This document shows, piece after piece, positions 23,408 through 30,990 of a stretch of DNA of 47,866 bases. A model generated the notes under the pieces. That model made no database searches and had not been told where the DNA came from. It worked only from the letters and a program-made list of their open reading frames with translations. The stretch is taken from positions 1 to 47,866 of IMG/VR virus record IMGVR_UViG_3300013102_000042; one strand, 5' to 3'. How positions within the stretch are numbered: position 1 is the first letter of the stretch; each line of letters begins with the position of its first letter. The translations under genes and the position numbers were made by a program. The stretch is from a virus.

Positions 23408-23424
23408 AGGGCGAAAGTCCTCTA
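23406..23424 (+). terminator. Hairpin with GAAA loop after the coiled-coil gene
   Basis: AGAGGGC-GAAA-GTCCTCT forms a 7-bp stem starting at the stop codon. There is no strong T-run, so it may stabilise the 3' end rather than terminate fully. Confidence 0.5.
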
Positions 23425-23444
23425 AGCATTTAATTAGATATCTG

Positions 23445-23473
23445 TTGACAAACGATAGTTAGTGTGGTATAAT
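23445..23473 (+). promoter_or_regulatory. Sigma-A promoter
   Basis: TTGACA 23445-23450, 17 bp, TATAAT 23468-23473. Confidence 0.9.
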
Positions 23474-23502
23474 TAATTATAAGCTAAAGGGAGCGATGTT
23501 CA

Positions 23503-23853
23503 ATGACAAAACAGCAAATGATGGAAAATATGAATAGACAACTACAAGTGGCTATCAATGAAGCAAAAGAAGGCTCTTGTATTGATGGGATTTACAGTTA
23601 CATGATAAGTGAAGAAGTAAAGGTTGCAAGTCCTAATAGCGATGATGTGCTTGTTTCAATTAGCATATACACACCAAATGGAGATAATGAAGTGAAGCTA
23701 GTTTTAAGTGGAATAGACAATGATGGTGTTATTGACCTTATAGATGTAGCAGAAGCAAATGAAGTAGGACTTCACCTTCTTGCAGATAAAATGAATGGAA
23801 TCATTGTAAACGGAAGTTATAGCGATGCAGAAGAATGGTCGATGTACGGATGA
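23503..23853 (+). CDS. Acidic protein, 116 aa
   Basis: GGGAGCGATGTTCA leads into ATG 23503. The protein has a helical start (TKQQMMENMNRQLQVAINEA) and an acidic beta-rich remainder (EVKLVLSGIDNDGVIDLIDV). Not recognised. Confidence 0.72.
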   Translation: MTKQQMMENMNRQLQVAINEAKEGSCIDGIYSYMISEEVKVASPNSDDVLVSISIYTPNGDNEVKLVLSGIDNDGVIDLIDVAEANEVGLHLLADKMNGIIVNGSYSDAEEWSMYG

Positions 23854-23865
23854 TAAAGATATCTG

Positions 23866-23894
23866 TTGACAAAAGATAAATATTATGGTATAAT
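23866..23894 (+). promoter_or_regulatory. Sigma-A promoter
   Basis: TTGACA 23866-23871, 17 bp, TATAAT 23889-23894. It probably drives genes to about 25.9 kb. Confidence 0.9.
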
Positions 23895-23925
23895 TAATTA
23901 TAAGCTAATAAAGGAGACGATAAAT

Positions 23926-24123
23926 ATGGATGACAAATTATCAGTAGTTACAAGTGCATTAGAAAGTATTAAAAAGCATGGCTTTTGTGCCATTTCTAAC
24001 TTTCGTAAAGAAGAGATTAAAATCGTTACAAGCGTTCTGAAACAATGTGAAAGAAAGTATTCTATCTATGAGCAAGAACATTCAGTACAAATCTTTGCTA
24101 GAAAAGGTCAAAAATTTGGATGA
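23926..24123 (+). CDS. Hypothetical protein, 65 aa
   Basis: AAGGAGACG fixes ATG 23926; the longer frame reads through the promoter. The protein (DDKLSVVTSALESIKKHGFC, then IVTSVLKQCERKYSIYEQE) is helix-strand and small. Not recognised. Confidence 0.68.
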   Translation: MDDKLSVVTSALESIKKHGFCAISNFRKEEIKIVTSVLKQCERKYSIYEQEHSVQIFARKGQKFG

Positions 24124-24150
24124 AATGTGATTAAACAGGAGGGCGATATT

Positions 24151-24336
24151 ATGTTTAACGATAAGACAATAGAAGTTATGACTCCACTGATGCACGACAA
24201 TGGCAAGGTGACAGGGTTTAGCATTCTTTTTACGGATGGAATAGAAATAGTAATAGATGAAAATTTAGATTTATATTCAAGAGATGAAGAAAGTCAAAGG
24301 TTTGGTTGGGTACATCCTAGCAATATCGGTAGATAA
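24151..24336 (+). CDS. Hypothetical protein, 61 aa
   Basis: AGGAGGGCG precedes ATG 24151. A beta-rich acidic chain (VTGFSILFTDGIEIVIDENL) with a polar tail. Not recognised. Confidence 0.66.
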   Translation: MFNDKTIEVMTPLMHDNGKVTGFSILFTDGIEIVIDENLDLYSRDEESQRFGWVHPSNIGR

Positions 24337-24366
24337 AATGTGATTTTTATACAGGAGGATGATTAT
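24332..24366 (+). promoter_or_regulatory. Example of the conserved intergenic spacer
   Basis: GATAAAATG, a short pyrimidine-rich run, TATACAGGAGGATGAT, then the next ATG. Near copies follow stops at about 20536, 20843, 21040, 21880, 24512, 25050, 25611, 26593, 30272, 33280, 36001 and 36406. The 3' half is the SD; the 5' half has no known role. Confidence 0.7.
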
Positions 24367-24513
24367 ATGAATAATATCAAAATGGAACTATATCGCAAAT
24401 ACAGAGATTTAATGAGACAAGCGAAAGTTGCTAAAAGTGACGGTGATTTAGACTTATGCGTAAATCTTTGTATGGAAGCAGATGAAGTACTTGAAGAGTA
24501 TCTAAAGGCTTGA
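24367..24513 (+). CDS. Small helical protein, 48 aa
   Basis: AGGAGGATG precedes ATG 24367. It reads MNNIKMELYRKYRDLMRQAK and then VAKSDGDLDLCVNLCMEADE, two charged helices with two Cys. Not recognised. Confidence 0.64.
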   Translation: MNNIKMELYRKYRDLMRQAKVAKSDGDLDLCVNLCMEADEVLEEYLKA

Positions 24514-24547
24514 TAAAATGTGACTCTTACACAGGAGTGATGACATT

Positions 24548-25051
24548 ATGATTCAAAAAGTCGAAGGTTGGATGATAAATTCTCAAATTCCTACTAACAA
24601 TCTTGAAGAACAAGAGTGGAATGGAGTTAAACTAAAGCTAACTATCAAACAGTATAAATTCTTAAAGATACCGTATTTAGATAATCAAATAACCATTTAT
24701 GACACTAGCGAAACAGGAGCTTGGAATAAACTAAGGGAGATGGTATTTATGAAGCCTAGAAAAAAAATTGAAGGAAAGCGATGGGAGAACCCTAGCTTTG
24801 ATAAAGGTATAGTAGAACCGTTAGAAAGATTTTGGTACATGTGCGAACAGAAAGGATTACAGGCTGACAAAGAAGCCGAAGAGTGGTTGTATGAAATAAT
24901 CAACTATACTTATCGAATGGGTTGTGCAAATCAAAAAAGTGCAATTATGGATGCTATTGAAAACAATGTGCCAAAAATATTTAGTGCGATCAACACTGAT
25001 ATCGGCAATGAAATCGATAAAAGACATGACCATTATAATAAAAACATTTGA
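24548..25051 (+). CDS. Hypothetical protein, 167 aa
   Basis: AGGAGTGATG precedes ATG 24548. The N-terminal part looks like a small mixed domain (WNGVKLKLTIKQYKFLKIPY). The C-terminal part is helical with Trp and Cys (RFWYMCEQKGLQADKEAEEW). Not recognised. Confidence 0.72.
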   Translation: MIQKVEGWMINSQIPTNNLEEQEWNGVKLKLTIKQYKFLKIPYLDNQITIYDTSETGAWNKLREMVFMKPRKKIEGKRWENPSFDKGIVEPLERFWYMCEQKGLQADKEAEEWLYEIINYTYRMGCANQKSAIMDAIENNVPKIFSAINTDIGNEIDKRHDHYNKNI

Positions 25052-25087
25052 TAAAATGCGACTTTTATAAAATTGGAGGACGATTGT

Positions 25088-25396
25088 ATGAATATTGAAA
25101 ATGAGAAAAGATTTTACATCGATTTCAATACAATTAAAATGATTTATCCTAGAGAGGTAAGTAAAAAAGTTACTAATTTCGGTGTATTAGAACAATATAG
25201 AGATAAAAAATATACAATGAAAGAGATTAATGAAATCATTGCAGAGTTAATAACAAAAAGACCATTTATCAGTAACTCTATGAGTATTCATATTAACGTT
25301 ATGGGCATAGGTTATCATCACATGTTAGACATTAAAAATTACAACTACGATAAGCAGAATCGAATAGATAATGCAAAAGTTGAATTTCTATATTAA
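25088..25396 (+). CDS. Hypothetical protein, 102 aa
   Basis: TTGGAGGACG precedes ATG 25088, preferred over an upstream TTG in the SD. The protein (NIENEKRFYIDFNTIKMIYP) is basic and mixed alpha-beta. Not recognised. Confidence 0.7.
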   Translation: MNIENEKRFYIDFNTIKMIYPREVSKKVTNFGVLEQYRDKKYTMKEINEIIAELITKRPFISNSMSIHINVMGIGYHHMLDIKNYNYDKQNRIDNAKVEFLY

Positions 25397-25434
25397 TAAA
25401 AAGCTGAATTTATAAAATAATTGGGGGCGATAAT

Positions 25435-25605
25435 ATGAAAGAACAAATTAAAGCAATTTTAAAAGAAATGATCGAAGATGGAGAAATTAAGGTTGGAATT
25501 GAGTGGGAGTCAATGTGGTCTGAATTATATGTGACAGTTAGTATGGATGGAGAAGAATTAGCTAAAGAAAGCGTGGTTATCAAAGAAATTAAAACTGATT
25601 ATTGA
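25435..25605 (+). CDS. Small acidic protein, 56 aa
   Basis: TTGGGGGCG precedes ATG 25435. The protein starts with a helix (KEQIKAILKEMIEDGEIKV) and then two acidic strands. Not recognised. Confidence 0.66.
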   Translation: MKEQIKAILKEMIEDGEIKVGIEWESMWSELYVTVSMDGEELAKESVVIKEIKTDY

Positions 25606-25628
25606 TTATTGATAAAACCGATTTTAAA

Positions 25629-25730
25629 CAGGCATTCACACAATCTTAATCTTTTGGTGGGATGGCACTAATGGGTTATTGTCCGAATCTGCGTGACTAT
25701 GGGTTGTGCTGATTAAGATTGTATGAGGTA
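25629..25730 (+). ncRNA. Candidate structured RNA element
   Basis: ACAATCTTAATC (25640-25651) pairs perfectly with GATTAAGATTGT (25711-25722). The 59-nt interior is more GC-rich than its surroundings, with GCAC/GTGC (25665-25668 and 25706-25709) and two ATGGGTT copies. It contains no gene and lies just before the SD of the next gene. It could be a cis-regulatory leader or a processed small RNA. No known family is recognised. Confidence 0.5.
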
Positions 25731-25757
25731 GAGTTCACTATATAGGAGGACGATGAT

Positions 25758-25907
25758 ATGTGGCAATTGATCGATACGAAGACCGAGTTTAAATTTATGA
25801 TTCCATTTAATTACTACAAGCTGAAAAGAGGTAGTGAAGTGAAATGGGTGACAGAGGTTGAGTTTCTAGCTTTGAAACTATCTTTACAAATTGAAAATGT
25901 AGATTAA
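25758..25907 (+). CDS. Small protein, 49 aa
   Basis: AGGAGGACGATG precedes ATG 25758. It reads MWQLIDTKTEFKFMIPFNYY followed by a basic strand and a hydrophobic helix (VEFLALKLSLQIENVD). It is the gene directly behind the structured RNA candidate. Not recognised. Confidence 0.66.
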   Translation: MWQLIDTKTEFKFMIPFNYYKLKRGSEVKWVTEVEFLALKLSLQIENVD

Positions 25908-25915
25908 TTTATCGC

Positions 25916-25944
25916 TTGACAAAAGATTATATTCATGGTATACT
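25916..25944 (+). promoter_or_regulatory. Sigma-A promoter
   Basis: TTGACA 25916-25921, 17 bp, TATACT 25939-25944. Confidence 0.9.
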
Positions 25945-25973
25945 TAGTATAGATTAAAAGGAGGATGAATGAT

Positions 25974-26138
25974 ATGAATGTATACGAGGAAGCAATTTCA
26001 ATTATGTGTGATGCGGATTCACATAGTATCATAATGGATGTAGCAGGGGATATTCCTAGTTTAAACTATAGACTATGGACTGTCGAGGTAGCACTAGAGT
26101 TTTATCGATTGTCACAATTAGATAATAAGGAAGGATGA
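25974..26138 (+). CDS. Small acidic protein, 54 aa
   Basis: AAGGAGGATGAATGAT precedes ATG 25974. It reads MNVYEEAISIMCDADSHSII and continues acidic and helical. Its end lies 4 bp from the next start. Not recognised. Confidence 0.66.
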   Translation: MNVYEEAISIMCDADSHSIIMDVAGDIPSLNYRLWTVEVALEFYRLSQLDNKEG

Positions 26139-26142
26139 TAAT

Positions 26143-26325
26143 ATGAAGTTTGAATATGCAGAGTTAAGGTCACGCACAGGGCGTGAACGTAGAGTTTATA
26201 TATTTGACAATGTTGAGTTCTATGATGGCTTAATAGATACTTTAAATAGTATTGGTGCAGATGGTTGGGAGATGTGCGGTGAAGTTGACCATATTACTGT
26301 TATGAAGCGTTTGATATCTGAATAA
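26143..26325 (+). CDS. DUF4177-like protein, 60 aa
   Basis: MKFEYAELRSRTG, then LNSIGADGWEMCGEVD, follows the DUF4177 pattern (an opening strand, then LNxxGxxGWE). These are small one-domain proteins of unknown function. GGAAGGATG precedes ATG 26143. Confidence 0.72.
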   Translation: MKFEYAELRSRTGRERRVYIFDNVEFYDGLIDTLNSIGADGWEMCGEVDHITVMKRLISE

Positions 26326-26341
26326 ATTATCATATTATCGC

Positions 26342-26370
26342 TTGACAAAAGATTAGATTCATGTTATACT
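26342..26370 (+). promoter_or_regulatory. Sigma-A promoter
   Basis: TTGACA 26342-26347, 17 bp, TATACT 26365-26370. Confidence 0.88.
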
Positions 26371-26398
26371 TGTATTACAAATGAAGGGAGATGATAGC

Positions 26399-26590
26399 AT
26401 GAATCACTATATATATTTTGTTGAGGGCGACAATGCTAAAGAATATCTAGGTGGAACGAACAATGTTGGAGTTTGGGCGGATACACAAGAGCAAGCTGAT
26501 GTTAAAGTTGCTAGATACTTTGCAAAAGGTACAAAAATCACGCTTGTAGCCAAGCATAAATTACATGGACAGATAGGAAGTCTTTACTGA
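26399..26590 (+). CDS. Hypothetical protein, 63 aa
   Basis: AAGGGAGATGATAGC precedes ATG 26399. The protein (MNHYIYFVEGDNAKEYLGG, then GVWADTQEQADVKVARYF) is a small alpha-beta domain. Not recognised. Confidence 0.7.
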   Translation: MNHYIYFVEGDNAKEYLGGTNNVGVWADTQEQADVKVARYFAKGTKITLVAKHKLHGQIGSLY

Positions 26591-26624
26591 TTGATAAAAG
26601 GCTGATTTTATAAAATCTAATCGT

Positions 26625-26653
26625 TTGACAAAGGAACTAAAGTATGATATACT
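26625..26653 (+). promoter_or_regulatory. Sigma-A promoter
   Basis: TTGACA 26625-26630, 17 bp, TATACT 26648-26653. Confidence 0.9.
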
Positions 26654-26686
26654 AAGTATATATTAAATGAGAGGAATGGTTAATTA

Positions 26687-27109
26687 ATGAAGATTATCGA
26701 TATTATTGGGAAAGATGTGGGTATGAATCCACAGTTCGAAAAGTTTGAACACACACTTGAAAACATGCAGAAAAGAGTTAAAGAAGATGGTGCTACATTA
26801 GATGTCGTTAGACTTGATGGCGACATAGATATGTGGGTTGATGATGAAGGGTTGCTCAATGGCTCTAAACCAAATTTACTAATGGCTAGAAATGGTGAGG
26901 TTATAGCTCAAATAAACGGTAATGTATTCTTTGCTAGTGCTGATGAAGAGGGCGAAACTATAGGATTGACCGATGAGCAAAAGATTTGCGTAATGCATAG
27001 CATAAGGATTTCTAAAGGTAAAAGACTAGATGGTACGGAAGGATTCTTATATATCTTATATATAGATATCCTAAGTGACTTGACAAGCAAATTAATTGCA
27101 AAAGCGTAG
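26687..27109 (+). CDS. DUF3846-like protein, 140 aa
   Basis: The middle (MWVDDEGLLNGSKPNLLMAR, then VIAQINGNVFFASADEEGE and IGLTDEQ) matches the DUF3846 pattern seen in phage and conjugative-element proteins, often inside large polyvalent proteins. Role unknown. AGAGGAATGG precedes ATG 26687. The stop codon lies inside a 33-bp palindrome that should terminate the transcript. Confidence 0.8.
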   Translation: MKIIDIIGKDVGMNPQFEKFEHTLENMQKRVKEDGATLDVVRLDGDIDMWVDDEGLLNGSKPNLLMARNGEVIAQINGNVFFASADEEGETIGLTDEQKICVMHSIRISKGKRLDGTEGFLYILYIDILSDLTSKLIAKA

Positions 27110-27128
27110 AATTTCTACGCTTTTGCAA
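27096..27128. terminator. 33-bp palindrome containing a stop codon
   Basis: TTGCAAAAGCGTAGAA and TTCTACGCTTTTGCAA are perfect 16-bp arms around one base. It begins within the DUF3846-like gene. The TTTTGCA end gives only a short U-run. Confidence 0.82.
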
Positions 27129-27181
27129 CATAGAAAATAATGATATATTAAAAACTAAACTAAAAATAGGAGTGGTAAATT

Positions 27182-27517
27182 ATGAAGAAAACAATTAAAA
27201 AAACAATGATGACATTATTAACAGTATTATTTATGGGTGTTAGCTTTACAACCGCACACGCAAAAGATGTTGCGGTGTCAAATGGTGAATATAATAATGT
27301 AGGCAATGGAGAGCCGTATAGCTATGTTATAACAGAGGTAGATGGCGATGAGATTCATGGTAAGCCATTGAATAAAATAAGCTATGACAATCGTGGAATC
27401 TTCTTATATCAAAGCGAAGTATCATTCAATGTAAAAGTTGGAGACAAGATTACAGTGGTTTGGGGAGATTATGAAGATGAGTTTGTTAGTATTGATCGTA
27501 TGGTGAGCACAAAATGA
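27182..27517 (+). CDS. Secreted protein with signal peptide, 111 aa
   Basis: A classical signal peptide (basic KKTIKKTMM, hydrophobic [14 protein letters not shown], then AHA before Lys28) predicts export by Sec. The mature part is a small beta-rich domain ([20 protein letters not shown]). It might modify the surface or act after host lysogeny, but no family is recognised. The SD is AGGAGTGG. A weak promoter (TTTGCA, 16 bp, TATATT) may overlap the upstream palindrome. Confidence 0.75.
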   Translation: MKKTIKKTMMTLLTVLFMGVSFTTAHAKDVAVSNGEYNNVGNGEPYSYVITEVDGDEIHGKPLNKISYDNRGIFLYQSEVSFNVKVGDKITVVWGDYEDEFVSIDRMVSTK

Positions 27518-27774
27518 CAAATTTGCCAAAGATGTGTTATTCAGTTTTAGATTCTACGAACGAACTAATTGTTATAAAGCGTGGAGAAAAAGGATATTAT
27601 CCACAACGGCAAGAAAATGCTCCTTGGAGTGCTAACAATGTTGACCACTTGAACGAACGTCTAGGGATAACAAAAGGACAGGCAGAAGCTATGAAGAATG
27701 GCAGTATGTTTGGATGGGATACACCATCTGCAGACCCAAATAACTACGATGATGATGGTAACTGGAAGAAATAA
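27514..27774 (+). CDS. LPD28-like domain protein, 86 aa
   Basis: [27 protein letters not shown], then [15 protein letters not shown] fits the LPD28 pattern of large polyvalent proteins, here as a stand-alone protein. Start ATG overlaps the previous TGA (ATGA). Function unknown. Confidence 0.8.
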   Translation: MTNLPKMCYSVLDSTNELIVIKRGEKGYYPQRQENAPWSANNVDHLNERLGITKGQAEAMKNGSMFGWDTPSADPNNYDDDGNWKK

Positions 27775-27800
27775 GAGAGGGTAAAACTTCTCTTATTTTT
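27770..27800 (+). terminator. Rho-independent terminator
   Basis: AATAAGAGA pairs with TCTCTTATT around a 12-nt loop, followed by T. It begins at the stop codon. Confidence 0.82.
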
Positions 27801-27813
27801 ATACATAAATCGT

Positions 27814-27842
27814 TTGACAAAAGATTAAATGTATGGTATACT
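27814..27842 (+). promoter_or_regulatory. Sigma-A promoter
   Basis: TTGACA 27814-27819, 17 bp, TATACT 27837-27842. Confidence 0.9.
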
Positions 27843-27875
27843 ATGTATATAAGATTGATAAGGGAGAGATGTTCA

Positions 27876-28430
27876 ATGAAAAACACACAATACAAATGGT
27901 ACGACATACAAGACGAAGAGGATTTTAACATTGGCACACTAGAAGAAGCGAAAGAATGGCTTGTAGATTTTTGGGCAGAGAACAATGATGACCAATATTC
28001 AGAGCAAGAACTAGAAGAAATCATTCAAAACATTCAAAAAGCTACTCCATCTGAGCTAAACGACAAGATGGGTGGGATAGATTGGACTTTAGAAGACCTA
28101 ACGAACTACAACGCAATTAAGGATGCTTTAGCTATGCTATCAGAAGCTACCGAAGAAGAAGCTAATGTCCTGTATCAAAAAATACAAGATAACTTCCAAA
28201 CAATTCACCATGACTATAGCCAAGCAATGCCATTTGAAGTATACCTAATACATGACAACATCTATTTCTCAAAAATGACTGCCGACCTATTTGACGATGG
28301 CAAAGATTCACCGAATAAATTATATATCATTCTCAACCCAAATGAAACACTAACAGAAGGAGCATGTTATAGCTATCTATACCATTCCTATGAATCGGCA
28401 CAAGAAGCTATTGAGGAAGAACAAAGCTAA
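27876..28430 (+). CDS. Strongly acidic protein, 184 aa
   Basis: GGGAGAGATGTTCA leads to ATG 27876. The protein is rich in Glu and Asp across its full length (YDIQDEEDFNIGTLEEAKEW). It has helical repeats and a C-terminal beta part (FEVYLIHDNIYFSKMTADLF). Size and charge recall antirestriction DNA mimics, but no ArdA motif is visible, so function stays open. Confidence 0.75.
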   Translation: MKNTQYKWYDIQDEEDFNIGTLEEAKEWLVDFWAENNDDQYSEQELEEIIQNIQKATPSELNDKMGGIDWTLEDLTNYNAIKDALAMLSEATEEEANVLYQKIQDNFQTIHHDYSQAMPFEVYLIHDNIYFSKMTADLFDDGKDSPNKLYIILNPNETLTEGACYSYLYHSYESAQEAIEEEQS

Positions 28431-28463
28431 TATCACAAACCAATTATAAAAGGAGAGATTAAT

Positions 28464-28775
28464 TTGACAAATGGAAAAGAAATCGCAGAAACAACTATCA
28501 TGTATCTAGGTGGGACAGGGAAATTAAAGGCTATGATTGGAGCTACTAGCTTTTCTTACGATGAACAAGGTACTTTGACGTTCATGTTTAAGATGTTTGC
28601 CAAGGCTAATTTAATCAGATTGGTGCTAGATTCAAGCGATACTTATACAATGAAGTTCGAGAAATATAATCGCAGAACAGGTAAGATTGCTAGTCACAAG
28701 GAGTTTGAAGGATTATATTTTGACCAACTAAAAGAAGTATTTGAGAGAGAAACAGGATTATATTTATCATTATAA
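28464..28775 (+). CDS. Conserved accessory protein of unknown function, 103 aa (TTG start)
   Basis: AAAGGAG nine bases ahead supports TTG 28464 as start. The protein (GKEIAETTIMYLGGTGKLKA, then MIGATSFSYDEQGTLTFMFK, then VLDSSDTYTMKF and LYFDQLKEVFERETGLYL) resembles a widespread small protein of mobile elements with the same order of motifs. It has no assigned role. Confidence 0.76.
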   Translation: MTNGKEIAETTIMYLGGTGKLKAMIGATSFSYDEQGTLTFMFKMFAKANLIRLVLDSSDTYTMKFEKYNRRTGKIASHKEFEGLYFDQLKEVFERETGLYLSL

Positions 28776-28789
28776 GGAGGTGCTTAACC

Positions 28790-28870
28790 ATGAGCAAAAG
28801 AACAAAGAGATTCGTACTGGCTATTATCGTTATAGCTTTTAAAACTGGATTACTAAGTATTTCTATATAA
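28790..28870 (+). CDS. Tiny membrane peptide, 26 aa
   Basis: AAGGAGG lies about eight bases before ATG 28790. It reads MSKRTKRFVLAIIVIAFKTG and then LLSISI: a basic start and one hydrophobic helix. Its stop lies just before the next promoter. A membrane-acting regulator or toxin-type peptide is possible but unproven. Confidence 0.55.
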   Translation: MSKRTKRFVLAIIVIAFKTGLLSISI

Positions 28871-28875
28871 ATCGC

Positions 28876-28904
28876 TTGACAAAAGATAAAAATAATGGTA
28901 TACT
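28876..28904 (+). promoter_or_regulatory. Sigma-A promoter
   Basis: TTGACA 28876-28881, 17 bp, TATACT 28899-28904. Confidence 0.9.
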
Positions 28905-28932
28905 TATTATATAGAAAAAGGAGAGATGTTCA

Positions 28933-29292
28933 ATGAAAAATACAAAAATTCCTTGGTGTACTGGACAGTATACAACTGATTTTGCAAAGACAAAAGCTAG
29001 AGAGTTGCGTTCCGCAGGTTATAAAGTTTCGTTTGGTAGCTATGTAAAAGAGAACGACAAAACATATTGCAGAATATACGTAGAGCAAGATTTGAATTAT
29101 TATATACTATCTTCATTAGAGAGCATCGAAACTAGAATTAAAATCGGTGGAATGACAGTTGAAAAATCAATATTATTAGAGAAGGAAAAGATTCAGTACG
29201 CATGTAAGAAGTTTGCTACACCTGTTAGAGTAGAGTTGATCGATGGTATAATTGTTGCGATAGTTAATAATGATTATGAATTATATGTATAA
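28933..29292 (+). CDS. Hypothetical protein, 119 aa
   Basis: GGAGAGATGTTCA leads to ATG 28933. The N-terminal domain (KTKARELRSAGYKVSFGSYV, then CRIYVEQD) looks like a small alpha-beta fold. The C-terminal half is mixed. Not recognised. Confidence 0.72.
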   Translation: MKNTKIPWCTGQYTTDFAKTKARELRSAGYKVSFGSYVKENDKTYCRIYVEQDLNYYILSSLESIETRIKIGGMTVEKSILLEKEKIQYACKKFATPVRVELIDGIIVAIVNNDYELYV

Positions 29293-29320
29293 AAATGCGT
29301 GAAATAAGGAGGAATATCAT

Positions 29321-29452
29321 ATGACAAATGAGCAAGCTGAAAAACTAGCTATACACTTAGATGTAACTGTATGTTTTATATGGCGACACTATATCGAATC
29401 AGATTTGCTAGCAGACTTCTATCTATCAACAATAAAGAGAAAGGGCTACTAA
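29321..29452 (+). CDS. Small protein, 43 aa
   Basis: AAGGAGGAATATC precedes ATG 29321. It reads MTNEQAEKLAIHLDVTVCFI, then WRHYIESDLL: possibly an HTH-like pair of helices. Not recognised. Confidence 0.63.
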   Translation: MTNEQAEKLAIHLDVTVCFIWRHYIESDLLADFYLSTIKRKGY

Positions 29453-29496
29453 AACGAGTTAAAATCTACTTTTTATACATAGGAGGATGATGTGTA

Positions 29497-29703
29497 ATGA
29501 AGAAAGACATTAGTGAAATGACATGCAAATTTACTTTAAAGGAAATCAGTGACAAGATTAAAGAAATGTATCCTAATTTGGATCAAAAGGAAGTAGGTTA
29601 TCATGCACATCATATTAAAGATGTAGACTGGCTGAAAGTTACAGATGATGAGTCAGAACTAGAACAGACAATTATAGAACAAGTTGAAGACTCACTTGAT
29701 TAA
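29497..29703 (+). CDS. Hypothetical protein, 68 aa
   Basis: AGGAGGATGATGTGTA precedes ATG 29497. The protein (FTLKEISDKIKEMYPNLDQK) is helical and acidic at its end. Not recognised. Confidence 0.68.
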   Translation: MKKDISEMTCKFTLKEISDKIKEMYPNLDQKEVGYHAHHIKDVDWLKVTDDESELEQTIIEQVEDSLD

Positions 29704-29732
29704 AATCAATTTTACCTAGGAGGATGATGTAT

Positions 29733-30026
29733 ATGAAATATTTAAAAACTTACATGGGAGTAACAAGCGGAAGTATGGCAGGTCGTGATGACGGTTATCC
29801 AGAGATGAAATTTCGTCATTACGACAATTTTGAAGACTTAGCTAAAGACTTTGGTAAGTGTAAAGATGAAAAATATTACTATCTTACTGAAATAAATAAC
29901 GAAGAATTAGAGAAAGAAGTTGCCGACAAATTAGAAGAGCAGAGAGTCAAAGCCGTTGAGAAGCAGAAGAATTATATTAATAGTCAAATCGAACGATTGC
30001 AAGAGCAGTTAAAACACTTAACATAA
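29733..30026 (+). CDS. Hypothetical protein with coiled-coil end, 97 aa
   Basis: AGGAGGATGATG precedes ATG 29733. The N-terminus is a small domain (YMGVTSGSMAGRDDGYPEMK). The C-terminal 45 residues form a coiled coil (VEKQKNYINSQIERLQEQLK). Not recognised. Confidence 0.7.
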   Translation: MKYLKTYMGVTSGSMAGRDDGYPEMKFRHYDNFEDLAKDFGKCKDEKYYYLTEINNEELEKEVADKLEEQRVKAVEKQKNYINSQIERLQEQLKHLT

Positions 30027-30042
30027 TAGAAGAAGGGATGAT

Positions 30043-30261
30043 ATGATGAATTATAATAATAAATTTGTTGGTATTAAAATTTACGGATTCTGTAACGGTT
30101 TCTTTGGTAGGGATTCTTACGATGATAAGATTATTATTGCAAGTGGCGAAGATTGGATAGTAGCAAAAAGTGATAGTGGGCAAAATGAATTTGCTTCATT
30201 CGATAGTACGGAAGAAATGAATCAATTGATCGGTGAATGGAGCAAAGAAGAGGAATATTAA
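30043..30261 (+). CDS. Hypothetical protein, 72 aa
   Basis: GAAGGGATGAT precedes tandem ATG codons at 30043 and 30046. A beta-rich protein (KFVGIKIYGFCNGFFGRDSY) with an acidic C-terminus. Not recognised. Confidence 0.68.
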   Translation: MMNYNNKFVGIKIYGFCNGFFGRDSYDDKIIIASGEDWIVAKSDSGQNEFASFDSTEEMNQLIGEWSKEEEY

Positions 30262-30309
30262 TTTGTTATTGGATAAAATTTTAGATTTATACAGGAGAGG
30301 GGCGATATT

Positions 30310-30438
30310 ATGAGTAAGACTATGGGAGAAAAAATAGCAACGATTGAAGAGATTAAAAAATATTGTGAATTTGCTTTGAATGGTGGGGCAGGAATAGACT
30401 ATGTTTTGAGTCAGATTGAAAAGATATTAAAAGGTTAA
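30310..30438 (+). CDS. Small helical protein, 42 aa
   Basis: AGGAGAGGGGCG precedes ATG 30310. It reads MSKTMGEKIATIEEIKKYCE and then a short second helix, a possible helical hairpin. Not recognised. Confidence 0.62.
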   Translation: MSKTMGEKIATIEEIKKYCEFALNGGAGIDYVLSQIEKILKG

Positions 30439-30460
30439 TGAATAGGAGGAAGATGATATT

Positions 30461-30637
30461 ATGGATGAAGGAACTTTTCTTCTTATGTATGGTGTATTAT
30501 TTGGAGTGCCATTGACAATAGCGTTTATAATTTTTGGTGCATATATGGTTAATCACAGTAGATATTTAGACAGACGATCAAAAGAGTTGGATGAGATTAG
30601 AAAAGAAAGAGAAGAGCGTGAGAAATTAAATGTTTAA
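30461..30637 (+). CDS. Single-pass membrane protein with coiled-coil tail, 58 aa
   Basis: AGGAGGAAGATG precedes ATG 30461. Residues 5-32 (TFLLMYGVLFGVPLTIAFII) form a membrane helix, followed by a highly charged helix (RRSKELDEIRKEREEREK). The shape recalls holin/spanin-like or membrane-anchor peptides. No family assigned. Confidence 0.68.
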   Translation: MDEGTFLLMYGVLFGVPLTIAFIIFGAYMVNHSRYLDRRSKELDEIRKEREEREKLNV

Positions 30638-30642
30638 ATCTG

Positions 30643-30671
30643 TTGACAATAGATTAAATGTATGGTATACT
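30643..30671 (+). promoter_or_regulatory. Sigma-A promoter
   Basis: TTGACA 30643-30648, 17 bp, TATACT 30666-30671. Confidence 0.9.
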
Positions 30672-30699
30672 TAGTATACAGTAAAAGGAGGTGTAGCAT

Positions 30700-30888
30700 A
30701 TGGATTATAGAAAGCAATTGGGGTACGTATTGAAAAATAAAGATATACATATTTGTGGATATAATGACGAATACGTTACTATTCAAGATAAGAGCGATAG
30801 AGTTATAAAGAGCTTTAAGATGTACGATAATAGCAAAGGTATTTATTTTAACTACGGTGGAAAAAGAATGTATGTTAAGAAATTTTAG
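30700..30888 (+). CDS. Basic beta-rich protein, 62 aa
   Basis: AAAGGAGGTGTAGC precedes ATG 30700. The sequence (HICGYNDEYVTIQDKSDRVI, then FNYGGKRMYVKKF) looks like a small all-beta domain. Not recognised. Confidence 0.7.
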   Translation: MDYRKQLGYVLKNKDIHICGYNDEYVTIQDKSDRVIKSFKMYDNSKGIYFNYGGKRMYVKKF

Positions 30889-30895
30889 AAAACTA

Positions 30896-30924
30896 TTGAC
30901 AAGTGATAAAAATAATGATATACT
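30896..30924 (+). promoter_or_regulatory. Sigma-A promoter of paralogue B
   Basis: TTGACA 30896-30901, 17 bp, TATACT 30919-30924. Confidence 0.9.
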
Positions 30925-30990
30925 TAATACAGAGTTCACATCTAAGATAAAAAACCAAAAATAAAAACATTCAAAGGGAGACTGATACTA

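Noticed and set aside
25640-25722. tRNA gene
   Set aside because: GTCCGAATC resembles a T-loop, but no acceptor stem, anticodon arm or CCA in register can be drawn. Kept as an unnamed structured RNA.
27876-28430. ArdA antirestriction protein
   Set aside because: Acidic and of similar size, but no ArdA sequence motif could be identified. Left as unknown acidic protein.
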